A stretch of 64,000 nt of DNA, taken from contig NZ_AQHJ01000023.1 in assembly GCF_014925405.1 (NCBI RefSeq), positions 186,001 through 250,000 on the forward strand, given 5' to 3'. Under the pieces are notes generated by a model. That model saw only the letters and a program-made list of their open reading frames with translations, had not been told where the DNA came from and did no database searches. This DNA is from Pseudoalteromonas ulvae UL12 (GTDB lineage Bacteria > Pseudomonadota > Gammaproteobacteria > Enterobacterales > Alteromonadaceae). The translations under genes were made by a program, and so were the position numbers. Each line of letters starts with the position of its first letter. Position 1 is the stretch's first letter. Of the stretch, positions 18,085-25,496 are shown one piece after another.

Positions 18085-18469
18085 AAAACTCATTCCTTCA
18101 CTCATTTCTGCCGATGTGACGTTAGAAGGTGAAATAAAAAGCGCAGGCGCTATTCAACTCGATGGTACCATCAACGGGCAAATTGCCGTAAACCACCTAA
18201 CTATTGGTGAGCAAGGGCAAGTGATTGGCACGATTACAGCTGAAGAAGTCGTGATCAAAGGACGCGTCACAGGCTCAGTTACCGCCACTAGTGTGATTTT
18301 AGAAAAATCAGCACAAGTTCAAGGCGATATTTTCCATGGTACATTATCCATAGCAACAGGCGCTGAAGTCGATGGCACAGTAAAAAAGTTAGAGACTGAA
18401 AACGTCACTGATTTAAGCCAACCAAAAGTAGAAAAACGCCCAATACCAAAATCTCAAGTTGCCAATTAA
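18074..18469 (+). CDS. Bactofilin (polymer-forming cytoskeletal protein)
   Basis: 131 residues from ATG 18074; a TTG two codons earlier is a less likely start. The core is a right-handed beta-helix with the short hydrophobic repeats of the family: SADVTLEGEIKSAGAIQLDG, TINGQIAVNHLTIGEQGQ, AEEVVIKGRVTGSVTATSV. Both tails are short and disordered, the C-terminal one Lys/Pro-rich. Bactofilins self-assemble without nucleotide into filaments under the inner membrane. The gene overlaps the end of the M23 peptidase gene, so translation is coupled, and the two products probably work together in local wall remodelling. Confidence 0.93.
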   Translation: MFSKKLIPSLISADVTLEGEIKSAGAIQLDGTINGQIAVNHLTIGEQGQVIGTITAEEVVIKGRVTGSVTATSVILEKSAQVQGDIFHGTLSIATGAEVDGTVKKLETENVTDLSQPKVEKRPIPKSQVAN

Positions 18470-18511
18470 CAGCTGCTTTACTATCAATAAACTCATATTA
18501 TAAGTACATTT

Positions 18512-19165
18512 ATGATCAAAACACTCTTAAAAACCACTGTTGCAGCTTGTTTAGTTTTCTCGTTAACTGGCTGTTTTGGCCCTGATCAAGCGATTCAACA
18601 AACACACACTTTTATTGAAAAACAAAATATTGATAAACAAAGAAAAGACTGGAAAACAACTTTACCTGAGCCACCAAAGCTTACGTTTAGCGAAGGAAAA
18701 CGCTATTTTTGGGATTTATCGACCAATCATGGCAACCTAAGCATTGAACTGTTTCACAACAATGCTCCCGTCCATGTCAGCAGCACCATTTATCTGACCG
18801 AATTAGGGTTTTATGATGGCCTGATTTTTCATCGTATTATCCCAGATTTTATGGCGCAAGGCGGCGATCCATTAGGTTCAGGACGTGGTAACCCAGGTTA
18901 TAAATATGCCGGCGAATTCGATGGTGAACATTCACACGATAAAGCCGGTGTATTAAGTATGGCCAATGCAGGCCCCGGCACTGATGGCAGCCAATTTTTT
19001 ATTACCTTTAAACCTACGCCTTTTTTAGATGGTCGACACACTATTTTTGGTCAAGTCACCCAAGGCTTAGATGATACTCTCAGTACATTCGCCACGCTCG
19101 GCAGTCGCTCAGGGAAAACAAGTTCTGAAGTGGTTATAAACAAAGCCACCATCAGAATCGAATAA
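18512..19165 (+). CDS. Cyclophilin-type peptidyl-prolyl isomerase, lipoprotein
   Basis: 217 residues. The signal MIKTLLKTTVAACLVFSLTGC ends in a lipobox (LTGC). The cyclophilin domain spans about 68-217 with the catalytic-core motifs FHRIIPDFMAQGGDPLGSG and GTDGSQFFITFKPTPFLDG. It catalyses cis-trans prolyl isomerisation and should act in the periplasm, anchored to a membrane. It lies 42 bp after the bactofilin gene on the same strand and could share its transcript. Cyclophilins are often soluble, so the lipid anchor with a 40-residue spacer (QQTHTFIEKQNIDKQRKDW) is a mild peculiarity. Confidence 0.92.
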   Translation: MIKTLLKTTVAACLVFSLTGCFGPDQAIQQTHTFIEKQNIDKQRKDWKTTLPEPPKLTFSEGKRYFWDLSTNHGNLSIELFHNNAPVHVSSTIYLTELGFYDGLIFHRIIPDFMAQGGDPLGSGRGNPGYKYAGEFDGEHSHDKAGVLSMANAGPGTDGSQFFITFKPTPFLDGRHTIFGQVTQGLDDTLSTFATLGSRSGKTSSEVVINKATIRIE

Positions 19166-19220
19166 ATATTTCAATTTGAGGTAAGACCTCATACAATGCG
19201 CCGCTAACTGAGGAGTCCTT

Positions 19221-20405
19221 ATGCAACGCGGCGCGAATTTTCCAACGAGTACTGTTTTTATTCTCATCCTACTGGTGATTTTTTGTCCCTTAGCCATTGA
19301 TATTTATTTACCCGCTTTTCCCGTTATCGCAGAACAATTAAACGTGCCACTTGCGCATATTCAACAAACAATCAGCCTATTTTTAATGGCGGTTGGTTTA
19401 GGACAACTCATTGCAGGTCCACTGGCTGATAAATATGGCCGAAAGCCGCTCGCTTTAACTGGAATGTTGATTTATGGACTCAGTGCCTGCGCTGCTGCGT
19501 ATGCTGATACTTATCTGCAACTGTTGGCCGCACGCATTTTTCAAGGGCTCGGCGCTTGTGCCACCTTTGTGTGTGCATTTGCAATGGTCCGAGATAAATT
19601 TGATGCCAATAAAGGCGCGCAAGTCATGTCTTATCTCAATGGTGTGATTTGTTTTATTCCAGCCCTTGCTCCCATTCTTGGCGCTTGGTTAACCCACCAG
19701 TTTGGCTGGCGTGCAAACTTTGCTTTTTTAACTGGGTTTGCCTGTATTGCGGGTACCATCATGCTGATATTTGCAAAAGAAACTCGCCCTTCTGACACTA
19801 TTTATCAGGGTAAGTTATTCGACTTCTCGCGTTTTATCCCGATAATTTCGCATCGCGTGTTTATTTTTCATGCTTTAATTAGCCTGCTGGCTATGGCGAT
19901 TATTATCGCGTTTGTAAGCTCAGCACCCGGCTGGATGATGACGCACTTAGGATTGAGCAGTAAAGAGTTTACGGTGTGGTTTACCATCAATGCCGTGTTA
20001 TCTATTATCGCAAGCTTTAGCGCTCCTTATTTTATAAAGCGTTCAACCAGAAAAGCATTACTGCAAGGTTTATCGGTCTTAGTTTTGAGTGGTATGTTAA
20101 TGGCGGCATTGTTGCCATTTAATACACCATGGGCATTCATGTTGCCTATTTTTGTCGCATCGATTGGTTTTTCACTCACATTAGGCTCAGCAGTAGGAAA
20201 AGCACTCGAGCCGTTTGCCAAACAAGCAGGCACAGCCTCAGCACTGATAGGATTAATGCAAATGAGTGGCGCTGGTTTACTGGTTAGTCTCAGCTTGCAA
20301 CTACAATTAGCGGCGCCACTGCTGGTTTTATTTCATATCCTGCTTATTGTACCTTTACTCATTTTATTACTAAGAGATAAGGCTGCAGAGCTGCATCCTG
20401 TTTGA
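19221..20405 (+). CDS. Bcr/CflA family MFS drug exporter
   Basis: 394 residues with twelve predicted membrane helices. The N-terminus has the Bcr/CflA signature LAIDIYLPAFPVIAEQLN, followed by the MFS loop motif GPLADKYGRKPLAL after helix 2 and RIFQGLGACATFVCAFAMVR. Family members export bicyclomycin, chloramphenicol, sulfonamides or cysteine with proton antiport. GAGGAG sits seven bases before the ATG. It is monocistronic, closed by the terminator at 20572-20605. The substrate is unknown. Confidence 0.92.
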   Translation: MQRGANFPTSTVFILILLVIFCPLAIDIYLPAFPVIAEQLNVPLAHIQQTISLFLMAVGLGQLIAGPLADKYGRKPLALTGMLIYGLSACAAAYADTYLQLLAARIFQGLGACATFVCAFAMVRDKFDANKGAQVMSYLNGVICFIPALAPILGAWLTHQFGWRANFAFLTGFACIAGTIMLIFAKETRPSDTIYQGKLFDFSRFIPIISHRVFIFHALISLLAMAIIIAFVSSAPGWMMTHLGLSSKEFTVWFTINAVLSIIASFSAPYFIKRSTRKALLQGLSVLVLSGMLMAALLPFNTPWAFMLPIFVASIGFSLTLGSAVGKALEPFAKQAGTASALIGLMQMSGAGLLVSLSLQLQLAAPLLVLFHILLIVPLLILLLRDKAAELHPV

Positions 20406-20571
20406 CCTATTTGAGGCAAGCCCACCGTGTAATGAAAATTTTCCAATTGTGATGCTCTCTAAACTAAGCAAAAGGTGACAGCTACACTTACCAAGTCTGC
20501 GACCAAGGCAACACAACTAGCTGTTCAGTGAATGCGACTATTACATTCTAAAATCCAATACTCGTAAGATC

Positions 20572-20605
20572 AAAGCGGCTGAACGTTACGTTCGCCGCTT
20601 TTTTG
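20572..20605 (+). terminator. Terminator after the Bcr/CflA gene
   Basis: AAAGCGGC-T-GAACG pairs with CGTTC-GCCGCTTT across TTA, followed by a T run. It lies about 165 bases after the MFS stop and 80 before the LysE start; the rest of this 280-base spacer shows no gene. Confidence 0.85.
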
Positions 20606-20685
20606 TTATCCGCGCATTGTGTGACTTCTCTGATTGTTTACAAACTGTTAAACTGCCGCTTTTTATCACTAAGTATAAAATATCC

Positions 20686-21315
20686 ATGATTAGCATCGAG
20701 TCCCTGCTCTCTTTTTTAAGTATTAGTTTTTTGTTAGCTGTTTCGCCTGGCCCTTCTAATGCGTTTTTGATGGCACAAACCTTTACCAAAGGAAAACAAG
20801 CCGGGATGCAAACCGCATACGGATTTGCGATTGCGGGGGTCATTCATACTATTTTTGCCGTGCTGGGGTTATCGGCCATTCTCAAAACATCGCCCACCGC
20901 ATATCAAATAGTGCAATGGTGCGGTGCAGCTTACCTCGTTTATTTGGGCGTATTAGCCATCAAGGACAGCTTACATTCCCCTCAATGTGATGAAAAACCT
21001 CACATTTCAACCAAAAAAGAAAAAAATGTCCTCTTTCAAGCCATGATGACAGAAGTACTCAACCCTAAAGTTGCGTTGTTTTTTATCGCTTTTTTACCGC
21101 AATTTGTTGATACCGGCTTAAGTTTGTCAGCCACTTGGCAATTAGCTATTTTTGGCTTACTGTACCCTATTTTTGCATTTCCAATCGACACCTTATACGT
21201 CCATTTTGGTGATAAAATTGCAGGCTACTTTCGCCATCACCCCAATGCACAAAATTGGCTAGACCGCATCACTGGCATTATTTTTATTACACTTGCGATC
21301 AACCTTTTACTTTAA
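20686..21315 (+). CDS. LysE/RhtB family amino-acid exporter
   Basis: 209 residues from ATG 20686; an in-frame TTG at 20617 would add 23 residues that overlap the upstream terminator region and look non-family. The start MISIESLLSFLSISFLLAVS leads into the hallmark PGPSNAFLMAQTFTKGKQAG, and the second half has MMTEVLNPKVALFFIAFLPQF. Six membrane segments are expected. The family exports lysine, threonine, homoserine lactone or other small amino acids. No regulator gene is adjacent. Substrate not determined. Confidence 0.92.
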   Translation: MISIESLLSFLSISFLLAVSPGPSNAFLMAQTFTKGKQAGMQTAYGFAIAGVIHTIFAVLGLSAILKTSPTAYQIVQWCGAAYLVYLGVLAIKDSLHSPQCDEKPHISTKKEKNVLFQAMMTEVLNPKVALFFIAFLPQFVDTGLSLSATWQLAIFGLLYPIFAFPIDTLYVHFGDKIAGYFRHHPNAQNWLDRITGIIFITLAINLLL

Positions 21316-21372
21316 ATTTGTGTTTACTCTTTTTTATAAATTCTTCATATTACAATCGAATGAGGAGAAAAC

Positions 21373-21837
21373 ATGAAAATGATCCAACAGGCCTTACCGG
21401 CTAAAAAACACATTGCACTTGTCGCCCATGATGGGCGTAAACATGCCTTAAAATCTTGGTGTGAAAAACATTTAGACGTTTTAAAACAGCATTCATTATA
21501 TGGCACTGGCACAACAGGGCATTTAATTGAACAAGCAACCCACCTACCTGTTCATAAATTGCTGAGTGGCCCGATGGGAGGCGATCAGCAATTAGGAGCA
21601 CTGATAGCCGAGCACGACATCCACTTACTGATTTTCTTTTGGGATCCGTTGGCTTCTCAGCCCCACGACCCAGATGTGAAAGCCTTACTCAGGCTGGCCG
21701 CTGTATGGAATATTCCTGTTGCATGTAATGAATCAAGTGCAGATATGATATTAAGCTCATCATTGATGAACACCCCTATGATGCGTGATATGCCTGACTA
21801 TCAAGGGTATTTGAACGAGCGACTAGGCCAGCAATAG
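21373..21837 (+). CDS. mgsA: Methylglyoxal synthase
   Basis: 154 residues, the usual length. The family motifs are intact: [19 protein letters not shown], then [13 protein letters not shown], then [19 protein letters not shown] with the catalytic D71 in the same position as in the E. coli enzyme, and [19 protein letters not shown]. It converts dihydroxyacetone phosphate to methylglyoxal and phosphate in the cytoplasm, a bypass used when triose phosphates pile up under phosphate shortage. GAGGAGAAAAC before the ATG is a strong ribosome binding site. It follows the LysE gene by 57 bp but may have its own promoter. Confidence 0.97.
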   Translation: MKMIQQALPAKKHIALVAHDGRKHALKSWCEKHLDVLKQHSLYGTGTTGHLIEQATHLPVHKLLSGPMGGDQQLGALIAEHDIHLLIFFWDPLASQPHDPDVKALLRLAAVWNIPVACNESSADMILSSSLMNTPMMRDMPDYQGYLNERLGQQ

Positions 21838-21892
21838 CCTAGCGTGTGCTGTGCTCGTTCAAGGTTGTGTTTACAGTAAATTGTGGTTTATT

Positions 21893-21916
21893 AAGACAAG
21901 GTCGAGGCCTTGTCTT
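21893..21916. terminator. Hairpin between convergent mgsA and YegD-type genes
   Basis: AAGACAAGG at 21893-21901 pairs perfectly with CCTTGTCTT at 21908-21916 across a six-base loop. No T tract follows on either strand, so it may be a weak bidirectional terminator or a barrier hairpin. Confidence 0.4.
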
Positions 21917-21936
21917 CAGATGTGGCACCTGTTTGG

Positions 21937-23301
21937 TTATGCAAATAGCTGATAGGCGCGCTTTGTCAAACCTGCTGTCACGCTGCCAAAGTGATCGCCA
22001 TTCACCATTTCAATATCACCCAGAGCTTGTTGCAGTGCAGCCTTTAACAATGGCGATTGGGCACTACCCCCCGTTAAATAGATTAAGTCAGGGGTCGTAT
22101 TTGCATCCGCGATAGCACTTTTAGCTAATGTCACTACTTGAGAAATAGCATCATCTATGGCAATGGCTAATTCGACTTGCGTGATAGAGTGGCTCAACTT
22201 CGCTGCAAAATCGTGTAAATCAACCTCAAAATGGGAGTGCGTAGATAAGGCAATCTTGGCTTGCTCTGCCGCGCGTACCAATTGGTGCCCTTGTTTATTT
22301 TGTTGCAAATTGAGTAAACGCTCAAATAATTGCGGTTCAGACACATCTTTAGCTAAAAGCTTTAAATGCCGATAATTTTTCTCACTGTAAAATTCACTTT
22401 GTAAAATGACATCGTTAATTTTACACGCTTGCCAAAATGGCTGATTTGGAATTTCAATGCCTGATTTTAATTGTGTTTTAGCGCCAAACAAAGGCATTAA
22501 ACCATGATAAGCAAGATTAATATCCAAGTCGTTTCCGCCGACGCGCTTACCGCTGTGCGCTAAAAAGTCGCCTTGGCGCTGTGTTTTACTACGAAAGCTA
22601 GGACCCATTTGCACAAATGAGCAATCGGTTGTCCCCCCACCGACATCAATCACCAGTACTTTTTGATCTTTGGTTAAATGAGTTTCAAAGTCTATGCCGG
22701 CTGCTAATGGTTCATACAAAAACTCAATATGCCTAAACCCAGCTTTTTTAGCCGCATTTGTTAAAATAGTCAGCGCTTGTTGATTTGATTGCTCAGCACC
22801 GATTGCTTGAAAGTTAACAGGGCGTCCTATCACCGCATCAGTAATGGTATTTTGCAGCTGTTGCTCTGCCCGCTGCTTAATAGACATCATCATCACAGTG
22901 GCAATATCTTCAAAAAAATCAAGTTGATTTGGCTTAAGCCCAACCGCACCAAAAAATGACTTGGGAGATTTAATATAATGCCCTTCTTCAGGGTTAGCGA
23001 CATAGTGCTCTATCGCCTCTCTGCCAATTTGAACGACGCATTCATCATCGTTTAAATCAAATTCATTCTTGGCAAATGCAACACTATTAAGCAGTGCTTT
23101 ACGGCTGTGTTGAAATTCAGTTCGTAGAACTTGGTCAGTCATCGCTTGATTGACCTGATGGGCGATAAAACTAGGGTGTAACGTGTACAAACTTGATGGT
23201 AAATAGTTACTTTTCCCGTCTAGTGGCACTAACTGGCAGCGATTATCTTGCCATGTCCCAACGGCACAATTGGCACTTCCATAATCAAATCCAACAAACA
23301 T
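21937..23301 (-). CDS. yegD: YegD-type Hsp70 family protein
   Basis: 454 residues. It has the Hsp70 actin-like ATPase fold only: phosphate-1 region MFVGFDYGSANCAVGTW, connect region FEDIATVMMMSIKQRAEQ, phosphate-2 VLVIDVGGGTTDCSFVQMG and adenosine region DLIYLTGGSAQSPLLKAALQ. The C-terminal substrate-binding domain of DnaK is absent, as in E. coli YegD, which has about the same length. Role unknown; it is assumed to be a chaperone-like ATPase in the cytoplasm. It stands alone on the minus strand, 88 bp downstream of the exported DNA ligase gene. Confidence 0.9.
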   Translation of the reverse strand: MFVGFDYGSANCAVGTWQDNRCQLVPLDGKSNYLPSSLYTLHPSFIAHQVNQAMTDQVLRTEFQHSRKALLNSVAFAKNEFDLNDDECVVQIGREAIEHYVANPEEGHYIKSPKSFFGAVGLKPNQLDFFEDIATVMMMSIKQRAEQQLQNTITDAVIGRPVNFQAIGAEQSNQQALTILTNAAKKAGFRHIEFLYEPLAAGIDFETHLTKDQKVLVIDVGGGTTDCSFVQMGPSFRSKTQRQGDFLAHSGKRVGGNDLDINLAYHGLMPLFGAKTQLKSGIEIPNQPFWQACKINDVILQSEFYSEKNYRHLKLLAKDVSEPQLFERLLNLQQNKQGHQLVRAAEQAKIALSTHSHFEVDLHDFAAKLSHSITQVELAIAIDDAISQVVTLAKSAIADANTTPDLIYLTGGSAQSPLLKAALQQALGDIEMVNGDHFGSVTAGLTKRAYQLFA

Positions 23302-23389
23302 AGCCGCCTCATTATTTACAAAAGGCGCGAAAATAACACAATGAGCAAGAAACTCAAGTGTTCAGGCTCATTAGCTGCCCACTTTTCTT

Positions 23390-24238
23390 TTATTGATATT
23401 GCTTGCTGCGAGTACGTAAATAACTGGCAAAACGTGGCACGCCATTTTTGGTGACCCCATGATATCGAAACGTGACTTCATCACCGATCTTCGGTGGATT
23501 TTTACGCTCACTATCACTAAAACCAGTGCCGATTTTAAACTCAATTCCCTGGCGAGTACGAACCAATAACGCCCCAAGTTGCTGATGATATTTCCCTTTA
23601 CCCGGTAAATGCGCAATAACATGCGCTTCGGCATCCATGTATGGTTTGAGTTTGATCAAGTTATCATTACGACCGACTGTAAAAATGCCCAATTTACGCT
23701 GTAGCATTAGACCTTCGGCCCCTTCGGCGGTCACTTTTTTGAGAAGTTGTTGCAATTGACGATTAGAAGAAAGTTCTCGCTGTTCAACTGCCACGATAAA
23801 AGGCTGATCTATTTGACTTACCAGTTCGAGATAGTGCTCATAACGCTCAGAGAATGGACGGTGCAAATCTGGGGCATCAAAAATCATGTAGGAGATTTTT
23901 TGCCAATCAATGTCATTTGGTACGCGATCTCTGACGGTTTGACTAATAAACTCAAAGTCGTTTCGCTTCGACCATAGCTCACCATCTAACCACACATTAG
24001 GTAAATGCTCGGTAAACCAACTGGGGGCTGAAATTAGGTTTCCACTGCGAGTTTTAAGTTGCTGGCCATCCCAGATAGCCCGAATACCATCGTATTTTTC
24101 ACTGATGAAGTATTCAGTCACATCAGTACTGGCTTGATAAGTTTTAGCCAATTGTACCTGCGGAGCGCTTGCCTGACTGAAATGAGTGGTCAAAATGACT
24201 AAAAGATAAAAAACACACATCCTGTATCGTAAATACAT
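23390..24238 (-). CDS. Exported ATP-dependent DNA ligase (Lig E type)
   Basis: 282 residues. A signal peptide (MYLRYRMCVFYLLVILTTHF then SQASA) precedes a minimal ligase: nucleotidyltransferase motif I EKYDGIRAIWDG with catalytic K48, LDGELWSKRNDFEF (motif III region), ILMLQRKL-like EGLMLQRKLG (motif IV), LIKLKPYMDAEA (motif V), and an OB domain ending EVTFRYHGVTKNGVPRFASY. It seals nicks using ATP and lacks extra DNA-binding domains, as the Lig E group does. The signal implies action in the periplasm or outside the cell, on imported or biofilm DNA. AAAGGA lies seven bases before the ATG, supporting this start. Confidence 0.92.
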   Translation of the reverse strand: MYLRYRMCVFYLLVILTTHFSQASAPQVQLAKTYQASTDVTEYFISEKYDGIRAIWDGQQLKTRSGNLISAPSWFTEHLPNVWLDGELWSKRNDFEFISQTVRDRVPNDIDWQKISYMIFDAPDLHRPFSERYEHYLELVSQIDQPFIVAVEQRELSSNRQLQQLLKKVTAEGAEGLMLQRKLGIFTVGRNDNLIKLKPYMDAEAHVIAHLPGKGKYHQQLGALLVRTRQGIEFKIGTGFSDSERKNPPKIGDEVTFRYHGVTKNGVPRFASYLRTRSKQYQ

Positions 24239-24285
24239 ATCGATTCCTTTCGATTAAAATATCATTAAATCAGTATAGTGATGCG

Positions 24286-24948
24286 TTAAGTATTCGCCAG
24301 AATCGGGACGATTAGCTGCCAAGCAGCCATTAAGTTATCGACTTTATGATCAGCTAAACTTAAATCTTGCAGTTGGCTATGTGCGTTGGGTACCGCAATA
24401 GCGATTAAATTCGCGCCTTTGGCCGATGTCAATCCAGTACAAGTATCTTCAATTGCCACACCTTTTGCCCCTTGTTTATTGAGTTGCTTTAACCCTAATA
24501 AATAAGGTTCGGCATCGGGTTTGGGCTTTTCAACATCATCTTTTGTGACGATCACTTCAAAATAATCTAATAAACCATGTCCTTTTAAAATTGGCATGAC
24601 TTCGCCTTTTGCTGACCCTGTCACAAGCGCCACACTTAAGGGGCTATCTTTAGCGAGCTGTAAAACTTCTTTTGCAAATGGTAATAAAGGAGGAAGATGA
24701 GTTTCAACATACTGAGCGAAAAACTCGTTTTTTTGCTCCGCCAAACGCACTGCGCTGATGTGCAAATGATGCTGATCAATAATGTAATTTGCAGCCTGCA
24801 AAGTTGGCTTACCTGAAAACAGATGACAAAACTCAGCTTCATCGTAGTGGATTTGATAAGGCGCTAAGATATGCTGCCAACATTCATAGTGCAACGCCTC
24901 TGAATCAACCAATGTGCCATCACAATCAAATAATATTGCTTCTAACAT
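24286..24948 (-). CDS. HAD-superfamily phosphatase (beta-phosphoglucomutase-like subgroup)
   Basis: 220 residues. Motif I is AILFDCDGTLVDSEALHYECW with nucleophile D8 and acid D10, an alpha-helical cap follows (residues 15-85), motif II is ALVTGSAKG, motif III lysine lies in TKDDVEKPKPDAEPYLLGL, and motif IV is AIEDTCTGLTSAKGA. It most likely dephosphorylates a small sugar phosphate or nucleotide in the cytoplasm. The subgroup includes YqaB, GS1 and beta-phosphoglucomutase, but no gene for a maltose or trehalose phosphorylase lies nearby, so substrate is open. It is separated by a terminator from the small gene upstream. Confidence 0.9.
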   Translation of the reverse strand: MLEAILFDCDGTLVDSEALHYECWQHILAPYQIHYDEAEFCHLFSGKPTLQAANYIIDQHHLHISAVRLAEQKNEFFAQYVETHLPPLLPFAKEVLQLAKDSPLSVALVTGSAKGEVMPILKGHGLLDYFEVIVTKDDVEKPKPDAEPYLLGLKQLNKQGAKGVAIEDTCTGLTSAKGANLIAIAVPNAHSQLQDLSLADHKVDNLMAAWQLIVPILANT

Positions 24949-24976
24949 CTCAACGTCCTATCTGTTATAAACTAAT

Positions 24977-25002
24977 AAAAAAAGCGCCGCAGCGCTTTTT
25001 TA
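24977..25002 (-). terminator. Terminator after the 100-residue unknown gene
   Basis: AAAAAAAGCGC pairs with GCGCTTTTTT across CGCA. The stop codon of the minus-strand gene at 25003 abuts it, and the T run is correct for the minus strand. The near-symmetric stem could act in both directions. Confidence 0.9.
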
Positions 25003-25305
25003 TTATGATTCGGTTAACCCCGCAGGTGGTTGCGCATACGCATCTTCGCCTGTTTCGATATCAACTAACTCATACCCTCTCGCTTTACGCACAACTTTTA
25101 GCACTGGCTTTTCAAAGGCACTCTGTTGACGTTGCGTATCTTCTTTCAACTCTTCAAGAGTGCGACCAAAAGGTGCGACACTGGTTTCTGACCAGTTCAC
25201 TGCGCGTCCGTTGATGTTGTACTCAACTTCATGGATCTGAAAAAGTGTTTCTTCATCTCCTTGTCCTTCGCATTTAATCACACGAAAATTCCAAAATGCT
25301 GACAT
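25003..25305 (-). CDS. Small conserved protein of unknown function
   Basis: 100 residues, starting MSAFWNFRVIKCEGQGDEET. The pattern WNFRVIK ... FQIHEVEYNINGRAVNWSE ... PFGRTLEELKEDTQRQQSAF ... KPVL resembles a widespread small cytoplasmic family built from a short beta-sheet and one helix, but I cannot name a function. There is no signal peptide or membrane segment. It has its own terminator and about 190 bp without other genes upstream, so it is probably transcribed alone. Confidence 0.75.
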   Translation of the reverse strand: MSAFWNFRVIKCEGQGDEETLFQIHEVEYNINGRAVNWSETSVAPFGRTLEELKEDTQRQQSAFEKPVLKVVRKARGYELVDIETGEDAYAQPPAGLTES

Positions 25306-25442
25306 CAGCCACTCCTAAAAATAATTTGCGCCAACTCTACCAAGTTAGCCGATGAATTTCATTCTTTTATTACGTTTAAATCTTGGCCTAAAGTCCTGCT
25401 TTTTTATGTAATAGACGATGATTATATTCCTAGATGCCTAAA

Positions 25443-25470
25443 CAAAAAAAGCCGCATAAAATGCGGCTTT
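25443..25470 (-). terminator. Terminator after the Oar-like TonB receptor
   Basis: AAAGCCGCAT pairs with ATGCGGCTTT across AAA, with a run of seven A on the plus strand giving the T tract for minus-strand transcripts. It closely resembles the terminator of the next TonB receptor at 28713-28743. Confidence 0.9.
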
Positions 25471-25496
25471 CAATCTTCAGGGATTATTCTAAAAAT

